NCBI GenBank assembly: GCA_018292915.2
Contig: JACVVK020000191.1
Location: 106,001-170,000, forward strand
DNA: 64,000 nucleotides
Source: Batillaria attramentaria
Lineage: Eukaryota > Mollusca > Gastropoda > Batillariidae
Reading direction: 5' to 3'
Shown here: one piece after another, positions 36,301 to 45,531 of the stretch
Position numbering within the stretch: position 1 is the first letter of the stretch
Layout of the letters: each line of letters starts with the position of its first letter
Made by a program: the position numbers and the translations under genes
Notes under the pieces: generated by a model
Told to the model about the DNA's origin: nothing
Database searches by the model: none
Seen by the model: the letters and a program-made list of their open reading frames with translations, nothing else

Positions 36301-39300
36301 AACTCCCTCCTCCTGTTTGTTATTCTCCTATAGTATCATGTCATCTGGTATATCCGTAGGAGAAATTTATTTTTACAGTAAAATGTCTTTCTCCTAGGTA
36401 CTTACCAGATGACATGATATCATATCACCCTCCCTCCTCCCCGCAGTTCCTGCCCAGGCAAGCGGTGGGAAACTGGCGATTGGGGGTTGGGTCAGGTGAC
36501 TTGGGAGTCACGTGCCAGGCTAACTCACTGGGGCAAAAGAGTCAATAGAGGGTTATCCCTCTTGTTGCCAAGTACGCTAACGCTTCTGACTGAAGTCGTG
36601 GGGGTATAGGGGGAATCTCCTATAGTATCATGTCATCTGGTAAGTACCTAGGAGAAAGACATTTTACTGTAAAAATAAATTTCTCAAGAGCTGTAGTTTT
36701 CAACTGAAGAGCTGTAGATTCACTCTGCAGACTATCATACGATAGTAGCACATCTTGTGGTTGTGAAAGAGTGACAGTGTGTATAAACACCTCCGGTGTT
36801 TCAGGCACTGTTCCCACGAATTGTGCACCATTCTTCTTCAATGATTTGTTGATAATGACATTTCTGTTCCATAGGTCCCCAGATTCAGCTCTACAGTCTG
36901 GGCTGGAAGCAAAGCCGAAGTTCACACCTTCAGGTCCCATGATCTGGAAAGGTTTCATCTCCATGCAGGACTTTGCCAAACTCTTCACATCTGCTTATAG
37001 AGTGTCCGGACCAGTAGAGAGGCTGGTATGTTCCCTCCTTTATTTTGCGGTAGTTTCCTTCATGTTTGATATTTAGTGTATTCCAACATACTCATTCTGA
37101 TTTTTGTTTGTTTGTATCTGTTTGTATGTTTGAAAATATTCAGCTCAGACAATAAAGGTTTGCGCAGCCAACAAGTAACTTCTTTTGTACTCTCTTGCAG
37201 GGCTTGCCTGACACGTTGCAGATATGTGGCCGCATTGGACCAGACCAGATGTGGGATTACCTGGGCAAAATTCGTCAGGCTGGATCAAGGGTAGGGACAA
37301 GTGCAGTGCAGTGCAGCACAGTGTAGTATTTTAGTTTTGGAATCAATCTGTTTAAGCTCTCTGTAGACTGATAAATGAACAGTTTACAGAAGCCTTTGTG
37401 CAGCCCAGATTCTGAATTTTGTTTTTGTTTTTCACATTTCTCAGAAACTTGCCTGATTGCCATGAGCAAATAATATTTTTATTTTACAGAATTCTGAGGA
37501 TTTGATCTAATGTTGATTTTTACACTGAAGATATGTGGTTATTCGATGCTGACATTCTGTGTGCTCTGTTTTTTTGTCAGGATGTCTGCATTGTGCGTTT
37601 CATCCCAGGAAGTGATGATGAGAAGGTGGCATATGTCCACTTGTATTCCTACCTCAACAGCCGAGGTCGTTGTGGTGTGGTTGGAAATGCCCCCAAGCAT
37701 GTGAAGGATCTGTACATTGTGCCTCTTGCATCTCACAGCAAGATTCCACAGGTTCTTCTGCCATTTGATGGCCCAGGTACACCTCCATTTTGAGTTTCTC
37801 CTTTTATTATGCACATACCAAATATTAACTTTTAAACTAGCAACATCAAAATAGTGCCTGTGATAACTGGTTTGCCATCGGGCGCTGAAGGACGCTTATG
37901 ATGGGTTGGATGAGCAGAGACCTGATTAGTGTAAGGCAATTTAACAGGCAAGACCTGAACATTTGATTTCTTCTACATGACCAGGATTGCAGATACTTAC
38001 TCAGTGGTCTTCAGTTTCATAATTTGCAAAACCAGAACAAGTACAGTGTAAACTACAAGGTAAAATATCACTCCTGAATTATTTGCTGTTGACTGGGCAT
38101 TTCTAATACTGGAAATGCCTACATAAATGGAAACAGCGATCGTCAAATGCGCTCGCCTTTCGCTACCAAATTTACCGTGGGGCGAGTGAAAGCTCCGGTA
38201 GCGGTAGCCCGAATGGCAAGCAGGAATTCTGAGATGAATCAGAACCTAGCAGCCACTCCCGCTTCCAGAATTTTTTTTCGGGCTACCAGTTTTGTTCAAG
38301 GCGGTAGTCCGAATGGCTACCAAGGTCCTGACACATTTGACAATCGCTGTGGAAACTGACGATATTCACTTGTCTTTTGTTGTGGGGGAAGGTGAGAAAT
38401 GTGAAAACATGGAGAAGACCAGTGCAGTACATAATAGTACCCTGCTAGCATTACCAAACACACATTAAAAGAAAGATTTTGTTCTCACAGGTCTGGAGAA
38501 CAATCGACCACACATGCTGATTGGTATCATAGTGCGGCAGAAAGTGAAGCGTCCAAGTGAGTTGGAACCCACAGGCAAATCGTCCCAGAGCAGCAGCATC
38601 ACAGCTTCTCATCCAAAGAAGGTTCGGGTGTCCACAGACCAAGAAACAGAGGCTTATTCCCCCACAGCTGACAGTGACGACTTGGCTCGAAGTGAGGCTG
38701 TGTACATACCTACCCCGACTGTTGCCACTCAGCGATCTGCTTCATCATCTTCATCCTCCACACCTTCATCGGGAGAGCGGCGGTCATCAACCCACCATCG
38801 GCGTGAGTCAGGTGGATTCCGACTGTCTACATCATCTGGAGGCACTAAGCTGAAGGAGAAGGATCCCATTGTGAAAGCTTACACGTCCATTGATGCCAAA
38901 CCTGCGAGCACACCTGAAGGTTTGTTTCCTTCATTAATATAAGTTTACTTTGTATATACAGACTTCACCCACTCAGCGCAGTGATAGTACTGATACTGTA
39001 TGACTTATTCTGTTTGCTTGTTATTTATTAGCAGTAGAATTCTGTTCCTAGCAAAACTGAGGGTGCATAGCTGATCTTTATCTGGTTGATCTGGCATTCA
39101 TCTGTACTCTGCTCTGCAGTGGCCCACTGGAATTGAAGCACAGACCCCTTTTATGTTAGTTCTGAATCATGGTGAGTTTCCTTTCTTTTATTTATTCTTG
39201 GTGTTGTATCATTTACAGATGCTGAGCCATATTCACCAAGCAAGGAAGTCGAGGAAGACGCTCCTTATGATCCTGAAGATGACAGTCAGTTTGGTGAGAT

Positions 39301-41125
39301 TGATGTGGCAAGTTCAATCACTGCTGCAGGTATGGATGCAAACAGCGCTACAGTGCAGCCTACAAAGGCTCAACCGACAGCGACAGCTGATACGAAACCA
39401 GCAAAACCAGTTGCTCCTGTGTCTGGTGCTGCAGTTAGCATGGACGCCTTTGTTGAAAAAATTGCCAGCAGTAACAATCCACAGGAAATCTCTTCCCTAA
39501 TGGTGGCCATGTTGGCGTCAGCTAAAGACTCTGCTGAACAACAACAGTTGTTAGCCACACTTACTAGTAAAGTGGAGGAACAGAAGAAAAGAAAAGCAGA
39601 GCAGAAACTAAAAGATGGTGGTGCTGTTCCCACAGATCCGAGTGCAGGAACAGAAGACAAAGGAGGTATGTTATCCTCCACTGATGTTGCAGCAGACGCT
39701 GCCCCACAGACCCAGTCACGTGCTGTTATTGAAAAGACAGATGTTCCACTCACAGAGTCAGTGCCTGCAGCCGTCAGTCCTAGTGTGACACTCACTACAG
39801 CCTCCACAGTACAGCCCAGTCCATCCAGCTCTCAGTCTGTGTCCAGAATCTCTGCCCTTACCCCAGACACACAAAACATGCCATTGGCTCTCAAGGCTTT
39901 GATGGAAGACCTCAGGGGGAACATGCGGATGACGAAAGCAGTTGACAAGCGCACAGAGAGGGAGAGGAGAGAGTGGGAGAAAAAGGAGGCAGCTAAGGAA
40001 GCACCAGAAAAGGAAGAACAGTCAGACACTGCTGTCAAAACTTTGGCTGCAAGTGAAGCACTGGTTGAGAGTATTCCTGGACTTGGAGGAGCTGTGGATG
40101 AGGGCGTTGCTAAAGGACAAGGTTCAGGTGAAAAAGTTGGTAGTGAGCCAGAGGCAAAATGTGGAGAGGTGTCATCATCCACTGACAGTGCTGGTGTTGG
40201 AAGAGTGAAAGCCACACAAGTAGGTCAGGTGACTTCTTCAGCAGCCTTGGATGCTGAACTAGCACTGAGTGATACAGACTTGCGGCAGCAGCCTGCAGCA
40301 GTGCGACCAACCCACAAAACGGGTTCACTGCCCCACGATCGAGATGATCGTTTAGTGTCACATCCATCGTTTCCACATCCATCAGTCACTCTTCCACCCA
40401 GTGGTCACCCTGGCATACCGCCTTCTTACCCACCCCATTATATGATCCCTCCACCCTCTCGCCATCCACACCCAGGGTCAATGGTGGGACCTCCTCCTGC
40501 AGATGCCAAAGATGTTGACCACCGCCAGTGTGTTCCACCTGCCTCACTGTATCCAAGGCCAGGTATGGCTCCACCGACATTTTCAACCAGACCCTCCATG
40601 CAACCCCCTCCCCCAGGCACAGAGGTTGAAGAGGTGGGCACTGCTGATGTGGATTTTAGACAACAGGCAACGAAACGAATGGCAGCACAACATGGTGGTG
40701 CAGATGTGCCTCATAGGAAAGAACCACGCTTGGACTCTGTACCACCCCTTCCTCCACTTCCTCCACAGCCACCACCTCCTCTCCCACCCCTCCCTGCTGT
40801 TTCTAATGCTTCTGCCGCTGCTGATCAAGTTGGAACTGCTGCTGTTCGCTCACCTATACACAGGGGGCAGGATGCTGGTGTGGATAGAGGGGAAAGGGCT
40901 GGCAGTCATGGAAGGCAGCACACTCGCCCTGAAGAACACTGGCCTGGTGGCCAGGATTATGACCATCGTCATCATGCTCATGGTAGTGATCGTCAGCCAC
41001 ACTACCATCACCATCATCGGCGTCACCATTCTCCTGTCCAGCCTCACCGTCACCGACAAGGACATGATTCAGACAATCGACGACAGAGAGGCAATCACTC
41101 ACAGTCGCACAGAGACAGATGCTAG
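14877..41125 (+). CDS. DIDO1: DIDO1/PHF3-family transcription regulator (PHD + TFIIS central + SPOC), complete
   Basis: Twenty-three coding exons: 14877-15224, 16064-16360, 16763-17088, 18514-18715, 18908-19393, 19902-20901, 22571-22685, 23049-23170, 23437-23483, 23762-23842, 24471-24632, 24779-24956, 25382-25553, 26826-26985, 27223-27339, 27499-27618, 29008-29184, 30656-30825, 36875-37025, 37201-37290, 37581-37776, 38491-38919, 39219-41125. They total 7053 bases, 2350 codons plus TAG, with every junction GT-AG and in phase. Domains: disordered Lys/Glu-rich N half with an AT-hook-like [13 protein letters not shown] about 912-966, Cys cluster about 1009-1062, TFIIS central domain about 1160-1310, SPOC about 1450-1592, PYDPEDD motif then Pro/His-rich tail. 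Family members read H3K4me3 and, through SPOC, phosphorylated RNA polymerase II CTD. DIDO1 versus PHF3 cannot be settled by eye; length favours DIDO1 (human about 2240). Confidence 0.9.
17112..18157 (+). mobile_element. 1.1-kb AGGTCA-rich TIR element, copy 1 (intron 3)
   Basis: It starts TTCCTTGTGTAACAATGGGA and ends CACAAGGGAGCC..GGCTTCTGCCTCTCT, with short inverted ends (GGCTCCCTTGTG type). The interior is tandem units of about 130-160 bp, each with CATTTTCTCAGAA, ACTTGGCATGATGATAGACA and AAGGTCAAGGTCA-like segments. No ORF. Copies 2 and 3 lie at 27656 and 29332. Confidence 0.8.
18514..20901 (+). other. Basic/acidic disordered region with AT-hook-like motif (exons 4-6)
   Basis: Exon 4 opens with a charged helix ([20 protein letters not shown]) and ends [10 protein letters not shown]. 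Exon 5 continues [13 protein letters not shown] and a Lys-rich tract, and ends at acidic [10 protein letters not shown]. Exon 6 (1000 bases) is a Lys/Glu/Ser-rich low-complexity segment. GRP flanked by basic residues is the AT-hook core, suggesting weak minor-groove DNA binding; the rest has no fold I recognise. Such nuclear disordered regions precede the PHD finger in this family. Confidence 0.6.
22571..23483 (+). other. PHD finger exons (7-9)
   Basis: Exons 22571-22685, 23049-23170 and 23437-23483 encode [20 protein letters not shown], then [12 protein letters not shown] and YICPICS: a complete C4HC3 zinc set (C-x-C, C-x2-C, H-x4-C, C-x2-C). The Trp in QEWYHG and the Met in RFMICC match the aromatic and groove positions that let DIDO/PHF3-type PHD fingers bind trimethylated H3K4. 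Histone binding is inferred from the family. An acidic stretch ([11 protein letters not shown]) precedes it. Confidence 0.92.
24336..24382. repeat. Poly(C) tract of 47 bases
   Basis: An uninterrupted C run in intron 10, preceded by an A-rich stretch. A G run of 14 bases is at 24107-24120 in the same intron. Confidence 0.95.
24471..24632 (+). other. Cysteine-cluster exon (exon 11)
   Basis: It encodes [20 protein letters not shown], then [16 protein letters not shown]-x4-C..C-x3-C..H, a zinc-binding cluster like that following the PHD finger in DIDO1/PHF3 and CXXC1 proteins. Exon 12 continues with the family signature of a [11 protein letters not shown] strand and [10 protein letters not shown]. 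Confidence 0.75.
25382..27618 (+). other. TFIIS central (TFS2M) domain exons (13-16)
   Basis: [16 protein letters not shown], then [40 protein letters not shown] and [18 protein letters not shown] form the three-helix bundle of the TFIIS central domain. The basic [19 protein letters not shown] face is the polymerase-docking surface in TFIIS. The zinc ribbon that stimulates RNA cleavage is absent, as in all DIDO/PHF3 proteins, so a role in polymerase binding rather than cleavage is expected. Confidence 0.9.
25629..26022. repeat. Possible non-autonomous hAT-like remnant (intron 13)
   Basis: It begins ACAGGGTCCGTACAGG and is rich in GTCATGGAA/CCTGGAAAAG motifs, ending near GTGAACCTGGACTG. The style matches hAT-derived repeats, but the ends pair poorly and no clear target duplication was found. 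Confidence 0.35.
27656..28736 (+). mobile_element. AGGTCA-rich TIR element, copy 2 (intron 16)
   Basis: The ends GGCTCCCTTGTG (27656) and CACAAGGGAGCC (about 28702) are perfect 12-bp inverses. The right side continues ATGGAGGCTTCTGCCTCTCTAG, as in copy 3. A (GT)n tract follows the left end. The internal tandem units align with copies 1 and 3. Confidence 0.82.
29332..30440 (+). mobile_element. AGGTCA-rich TIR element, copy 3 (intron 17)
   Basis: Left end TGGCTCCCTTGTGTAACAAT, right end CACAAGGGAGCCATGGAGGC. Eight AGGTCA hexamers can be counted, several as tandem AAGGTCAAGGTCA. No coding capacity, so it is presumably mobilised in trans. Confidence 0.82.
30927..31120 (+). repeat. DIRS left inverted terminal repeat
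   Basis: From TTTCTCCTACGG to GCCAGTTTCCCACC it is matched in reverse complement by 36464-36685, differing mainly in the outermost 25 bases, where the right end carries extra sequence. Confidence 0.9.
31700..32270 (+). pseudogene. DIRS gag-like region (degraded)
   Basis: Open but broken frames between the left repeat and the RT, including [20 protein letters not shown], Ser/Pro-rich. Position is the only reason to call it gag; no zinc knuckle is visible. Confidence 0.4.
32790..33358 (+). pseudogene. DIRS reverse transcriptase remnant
   Basis: One frame reads [19 protein letters not shown] then [13 protein letters not shown], the fingers motif of DIRS RTs, and ends at TGA 32925. Shifted frames continue with a LRFVF segment, [23 protein letters not shown] and a [12 protein letters not shown] thumb motif, ending at a 19-base poly(A) (33360-33378). 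The sequence is frameshifted and the catalytic YxDD is not seen, so it is inactive. Confidence 0.75.
33390..33780 (+). pseudogene. First tyrosine-recombinase tail
   Basis: [19 protein letters not shown] (shifted frame) then [20 protein letters not shown] and [15 protein letters not shown]: the H-x-x-R box and terminal Tyr region of DIRS recombinases. The RNase H and recombinase N-terminal halves that should precede it are missing; the RT remnant and poly(A) directly abut it. Confidence 0.72.
34040..34580 (+). pseudogene. RNase H and downstream domain remnant
   Basis: [33 protein letters not shown] and RMNVLVGRS match the end of the DIRS RNase H (substrate-contact Asp and the HIPG..N..AD region, decayed). 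[20 protein letters not shown] and [11 protein letters not shown] follow, typical of the segment between RNase H and recombinase. It lies 3' of a recombinase tail, the reverse of normal order. Confidence 0.7.
34590..35650 (+). pseudogene. Second tyrosine recombinase (broken)
   Basis: [19 protein letters not shown] (core-binding region), [31 protein letters not shown] and [17 protein letters not shown] (35591-35641, carrying the terminal Tyr) occur in shifting frames. Several frameshifts and stops make it inactive. Confidence 0.7.
35870..36049 (+). repeat. 60-bp tandem repeat, three units, in DIRS 3' region
   Basis: Three almost identical 60-bp units (ACGCTTCCCCGGACCTTCAC .. GCTCTGCTCGGGTGTCTGTC). 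Degenerate relatives occur at 35747-35810 and 33700-33760, each downstream of a recombinase tail. Confidence 0.9.
36324..36420 (+). repeat. DIRS internal complementary region (circle-junction complement)
   Basis: The first half (36324-36365) is the exact complement of the left terminus. The second half (36360-36420) complements the right terminus. They overlap on GAGAAA, the complement of TTTCTC, so the region spells the predicted joined ends. Confidence 0.9.
36464..36685 (+). repeat. DIRS right inverted terminal repeat
   Basis: GGTGGGAAACTGGCGATTGG to the CTGTAAAAATAAATTTCTC end; reverse complement of the left repeat plus about 30 extra outer bases. The host intron resumes at AAGAGCTGTAG. 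Confidence 0.9.
36875..38560 (+). other. SPOC domain exons (19-22)
   Basis: [20 protein letters not shown] (exon 19) opens the SPOC fold, followed by [20 protein letters not shown] (exon 20), [20 protein letters not shown] (exon 21) and [15 protein letters not shown] (start of exon 22). SPOC domains bind Ser2-phosphorylated CTD in PHF3. Exon 18 and exon 19 are separated by the 6-kb intron filled by the DIRS element, yet their phases (2 then 1 base) match. Confidence 0.9.
38128..38355. mobile_element. 216-bp MITE with 6-bp target duplication (intron 21)
   Basis: The ends CAGCGATCGTCAAATG (38134) and CATTTGACAATCGCTG (38349) are inverse with one mismatch and are flanked by TGGAAA on both sides (38128-38133, 38350-38355). 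No ORF. CAGCG-type ends suggest a hAT-related MITE; the 6-bp duplication is inferred to fit a short-duplication subgroup. Confidence 0.8.
39219..41125 (+). other. Terminal exon: acidic motif, Pro-rich and His-rich tail
   Basis: It opens with [12 protein letters not shown], a motif conserved after SPOC in this family, then Ala/Ser/Thr-rich disorder and a short charged helix ([20 protein letters not shown]). Pro-rich stretches follow ([37 protein letters not shown]), and a His/Arg-rich end ([20 protein letters not shown]) resembles the repetitive C termini of DIDO1. The stop is TAG 41123-41125. Confidence 0.88.
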
Positions 41126-43690
41126 CTAGCCTGAGGTAGTTCTGTGTGGTGAACATTATTGTAGTGGATATATTCACAATCTTTTAAGCAGTACAGTTGT
41201 GGCAGTGAATGAAACTGCTTACTGCTTACTGGTAGTAACTACTGGTTTTAGTCTCTTTGGTGACTTGCAGTGAGACTCTGTGAATGAGTATGTGAGCGTT
41301 ATGTCTGGACCTACTGCGAAGTTGCAGTTTGAAATTCAGCAGCAGAGTAGCCTGTGTATCTGATCTACTGCCTGTCGGATCCTGTTGATTGCAGCTTGCT
41401 TTTTGGAAGTTATGGGATGTGGTATTTGTGTCTTGTTGAAAATGAGGAGGAAGCAGTCTTCCCATATTGTGTATTCATTTGTTGACGTCTGAGTGTTATT
41501 TGGAAGGAAGTGTACAGCAGTTTACATATATTCAAGGCTCCTGGAGTTGAAGGGCAGTAGAATTACAGTTCCGGTTACTCTACCTGTGTGAATGATACTG
41601 TGGTGCTGTTTTATATTGTGAGTCAGGCTGTATTTGTTGGAGGGTCTCCCAAGCTGGCTACATGCTAGTAACAGCTAGCAGGCTGCCAGTAAAGTGTTGT
41701 GTATATAGAGTTTTCACATTGAGGTGCCCCCGATTATGGAAAAATACACCACACAAGTTTGTTGATTTCGACCGTAAAACTGCGAGTTTTAACGAGCAGT
41801 TTTACGGTCGAAATCAACAGAGTGTGGTGTATTTTACGTAATTGGGGGCACCGAATCGGGACAATTATTTATACCATGTCCGTACCTGCATTTCTTTGAT
41901 TTGAAAGCTGACATCGGCAATCCAAATGCTTTCATGCGGTATCTCTGACTGAGGTGCTTCACTTCGCTTTGTCCATAGGCTTTTAGAAGTCAACAGGTCC
42001 GTTTCGAAGCCTCCGTCTTAGTAGAGAACTGGAACTAGGCTTACGCTTGTCACAAACATGACCGCTTGTTGATAAGACGCAGCAAAAGATCAACAATTCC
42101 ACGTCAAGCGACTGGCAAAGCTCCTTCGTCCCCATTCCCGTACGAAGTCGAACCACGTCATGTCGTGGCGTAAATTATTCTTTAGTCACTTTTCGCGTCA
42201 TATCGTGACGCAAATCCTTTCACCAGAACACACTGCTGGAACATTGCTAGGGGTATTACATTTGCACTCTTTAGGTACAGTCATAATTCACATGTGGTTG
42301 TCATGGGTACAATGTTACACCACGTGTGGTGAATTATGGATTTTAAACCATGACTTGTAATAGTGATAGAGTGGTATAAATATATATATTCAGAACAGAT
42401 ACTGCCTGAGATGTCTGAAATAGACACCAGTACACTTAATAGAATGGAGGAAATAGACACTTGCATTTTTCTGTTCTGCTACACTTCCTGTGTTCATGTC
42501 ACATATAATTATATGTGAACAGCATCACAGTTGCCAGATACTGAGATAGAATCCAGTGTTTGGGATTTCACTTTAAAAAAAAAAATCAACCAAAAAAACA
42601 AGAAAACCTGTGGTTAATAAACCAGTGGTTGTAAACTGCATTGACAGTTGTGACTGCAGTGTCGAGACTGCAGTATTTAAGGGAAAAAACACCAAACATG
42701 ACCATAGATTAACATTTCATTATGATCTGCTGACGTAAATCATTAAAAGGCGTATTTTATAAGTTAGAGCAACACGTGATCGAAAACAACATTGTATCTT
42801 TGTACACAGTTTGCTTAAATGCATGTCTGTATTCAGCTCTGTCTTCTGCAAGAATTCACATGTATGTACTGTATTTTGACAGAGTTATGTTAAAAAATGT
42901 GCATGATTGTAACAGTACTAACACAGGGCAGTTCTATTTTTCTGCAGCCAGCTGTTTCAGTCCGTCGTGATGCTGGTAGATCTGCTTTGATTGCATTTTA
43001 TCCATGTTGTACAGTAAACTGAATCACGGTTGCAGATAACCTCTCTCACTTTTGATGATTGCTTGACATTGACACAGTGAGATGCGCAAGAAATTAAGTC
43101 CACAGTATCTATAGTTGGGAGTGTATAAAATTGGTCATGCGCACAGTTTTGTAACCATCTGCATTACTTCGCATTTGTGAGTTAGGTTTGGCCATATGTT
43201 GTTCCTGGTGAGTTCGTTTTTCAAACGTTTTTTGTAAAGATAGGGTGCACAGCAACTGTTTTTCATTGACACCAACTTTCAACCGCTCGCTCTAGGCCTT
43301 CCTTGGGTGGTGTGGGAAAGAATACTCTGTGTCACTGATGTGGACAACAGTTTCACTGTCTTTATTGCAGAGACAGGAATGAACATGCATGCCTGTAGGA
43401 AAAAATTACAGTGGTCTCAGGTGACCCAGTATATATATATATACACGCACTCCCATTGGTGGCACTGATTGTCGTAGAAGACCATTCTGGGTTTTGCCAT
43501 CAGGCTGGCTGTCACACACATGTTCACTTTTGTGGTATGGTTAGAAACGTTTCTTTTGGCAAGTGTCATTCAGTTTCAGAAAAAGTAAGCATAGTTATTG
43601 TATGTTGAATTGTAAATTGTGATACTGTTGACTTGCTTGTATGCTGTTATGTTGGTTTTCATGATTAAAGTTTTATACATGAAAGTTACT
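41126..43690 (+). other. Probable 3' UTR of the DIDO1/PHF3-like gene
   Basis: No coding ORF. The first good poly(A) signal I see with suitable context is ATTAAA at 43664-43669. The region includes the hairpin element (41723-41852), its repeat body to 42010, and an imperfect palindrome at about 42282-42340 (CATAATTCACATGTGG .. CCACGTGTGGTGAATTATG). The extent is inferred. Confidence 0.4.
41723..42010 (+). mobile_element. Foldback hairpin element with repeat body
   Basis: 41723-41852 folds on itself. GGTGCCCCCGATTA pairs with TAATTGGGGGCACC allowing a mismatch, and the inner arms 41761-41783 and 41796-41818 are perfect 23-bp inverses around a 12-base loop. The adjoining 41832-42010 matches the dispersed repeat at 9148-9345. 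Confidence 0.8.
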
Positions 43691-44429
43691 GGTTTTTCTT
43701 GTACAAGTAGGTTGTATATACAGTGTCACCTGTCCTCAGCCTAATTTGGATCAGTTTGACACTGCAACAGTGCTGCCTGGCTCCCCTGTAATGCTGTAGA
43801 AGTCAAGTACAATATCAGTACCTATCTCATTTTGGGCCTAGTCTCGTTTTAAGAGGATCAGAAGTCTTGTCAGTCACTTTTTGTCTTGTACATGTGCACA
43901 CTTCAGTCTTACACGCGAGCATGTACATGTGCATGCATGCACACAGTTGGTGGACAAAACTGTTGGGAGGGGAAGGGGTATCTATGCACAAACATACTAG
44001 GTGTTTGGTCTGTAGGGTCACTGAGCTGCCAGAACTAAAAGAGGATCATAAGTGAGAAGTAGCACATGGGGGGGGGGGGGGGGGGGGCACTGTTGTTGCT
44101 ATGTCAAACTTCTTGATAGAAAACTTGGAGGGACTGCCTTCTGACATGCCAGACTGCAGACATCTTGGTCAGGAATTTGGCCTTTACACTTCTCTGCACT
44201 TCATAAAAGGCTTGGAATGACAATACTTGGTTGTGTGCATGTGTACCACTATGTACATTCAACAAAATAAACCACACACAAGCATCGGAGTTCAAATAGT
44301 AGTTGTCAGTGGCTGGTGGGGGATTATAGTGAGGTGACATACTTACGCAGTCAGAGGTAGTTATTTGAAGCTTAACTCTGCAGAAGCAGAGATTTGGTGG
44401 AGGGTGGATGGGTGTTTAGGAGTTTTACA

Positions 44430-44540
44430 TCCTTTTCCACCACGTATGAGTGATATCAAATACGGGGCAACAAGAAAAAGGCCAGCACAAATATATGGCC
44501 CCAGCTGGGATTCAAACTCACGACCTGAGTTTGGAGACTT
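44430..44540 (-). repeat. SINE copy (family of 8880-9075), minus orientation
   Basis: The reverse complement has GGTCGTGAGTTTGAATCCCA (B box region) then TTTGTGCTGGCCTTTTTCTT and TTGCCCCGTATTTGATATCA. The A-box head is missing or diverged. Confidence 0.7.
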
Positions 44541-45399
44541 CATATAGTGGAACAGAAGACGGAGAGAGAGAGAGAGGGGATGGGGGGGGGGGGTGGCAAG
44601 GGGATTGTAGTAACTGACATAATATTGGTCCGAGTTGGTAAGCCGAGTCATGTTAGAACGCTTAGATCGGCAGAGGTGTTGTCACTTTACTCCGATCTGA
44701 TGTTTTAACAGAAAGCGGAGTTAGTATAGGGGTTGGGCCGAGTTGACTCTGTGCATTGGCTGAGTTGTCCGCAGTCCTGGGTCGAGCTGACTGTGCCCTT
44801 CGGCCGAGCAGACTCTAGGACTGGGCCAAGCTGACAGGCCGAGATGACCCGATGTCTAAAAACCCAGATTCATATCGAACTACATTCATCTTGCCTAGAT
44901 TCTTTGTTTCATACTGTGGTGTCAATTACCGCTTTTTGACTACTTGTCTGAATAATATTCACACTCTTCGCACTTACTCATGAGTCTGCCCGTTTGGTTT
45001 CGTGCCTGTGGTTCTGGCCAGCTCTTCGCCAGGGGCAAGTTACTCCGAATAAACATGCGTGGCAACGTTTGGGTATCCGTTCGCATTTTGGGCTAATGAC
45101 TTGGACTTCGTGATCTTCTGGAATCAGAGGTTTCGTTTATGTGGTTTTCTCAGGGTTTCTATGTGATGTTAGCACGTGGGTCGGTAATCGCGTTAGCTGC
45201 ACGGCACTTCCTCCTCGTGATGGATTCTTCCCCATTGACATGTTGCACAGTGCCCTGATGCCACTTGCAGTATCGATTCTACGTTGCTCATTTTGAAAAC
45301 GTACACAGGTGGGTTCATACTGACATGTTTTATACCGTAGCTTTCCATGTTCATAATCATCTAAACATAATCGCAGCCACCTTTATCTTGTGTCAGTTC

Positions 45400-45431
<32 letters not shown>

Positions 45432-45464
45432 TCTGCAATCTCAGCAAAAAGCAGCAAACACTGC

Positions 45465-45498
<34 letters not shown>

Positions 45499-45531
45499 AA
45501 ACTGCGACTCCTTGGACTGTGCATAATCCAG

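Larger units (their letters stand above)
30927..36685 (+). mobile_element. DIRS-type tyrosine-recombinase retrotransposon (complete ends, rearranged interior)
   Basis: It occupies almost all of intron 18. The ends are inverted repeats (30927-31120 and 36464-36685), not LTRs. Just inside the right repeat, 36324-36420 is an internal complementary region whose two halves are complements of the left and right outer ends. This is the diagnostic DIRS layout for replication through a circular intermediate. The interior is GC-richer than the host and holds degraded gag-like sequence, reverse transcriptase, RNase H and tyrosine recombinase, all on + and all broken by frameshifts. No target duplication is present, as expected for recombinase-mediated insertion; TTTCTC lies at both edges. 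Confidence 0.92.

Noticed and set aside
39370..40215. Long minus-strand ORFs (145 and 127 codons)
   Set aside because: Antisense shadows of the Ala/Ser-rich last exon, with no splice or start context.
42282..42340. Imperfect palindrome as a transposon
   Set aside because: Arms are short and mismatched, and no flanking duplication is visible.
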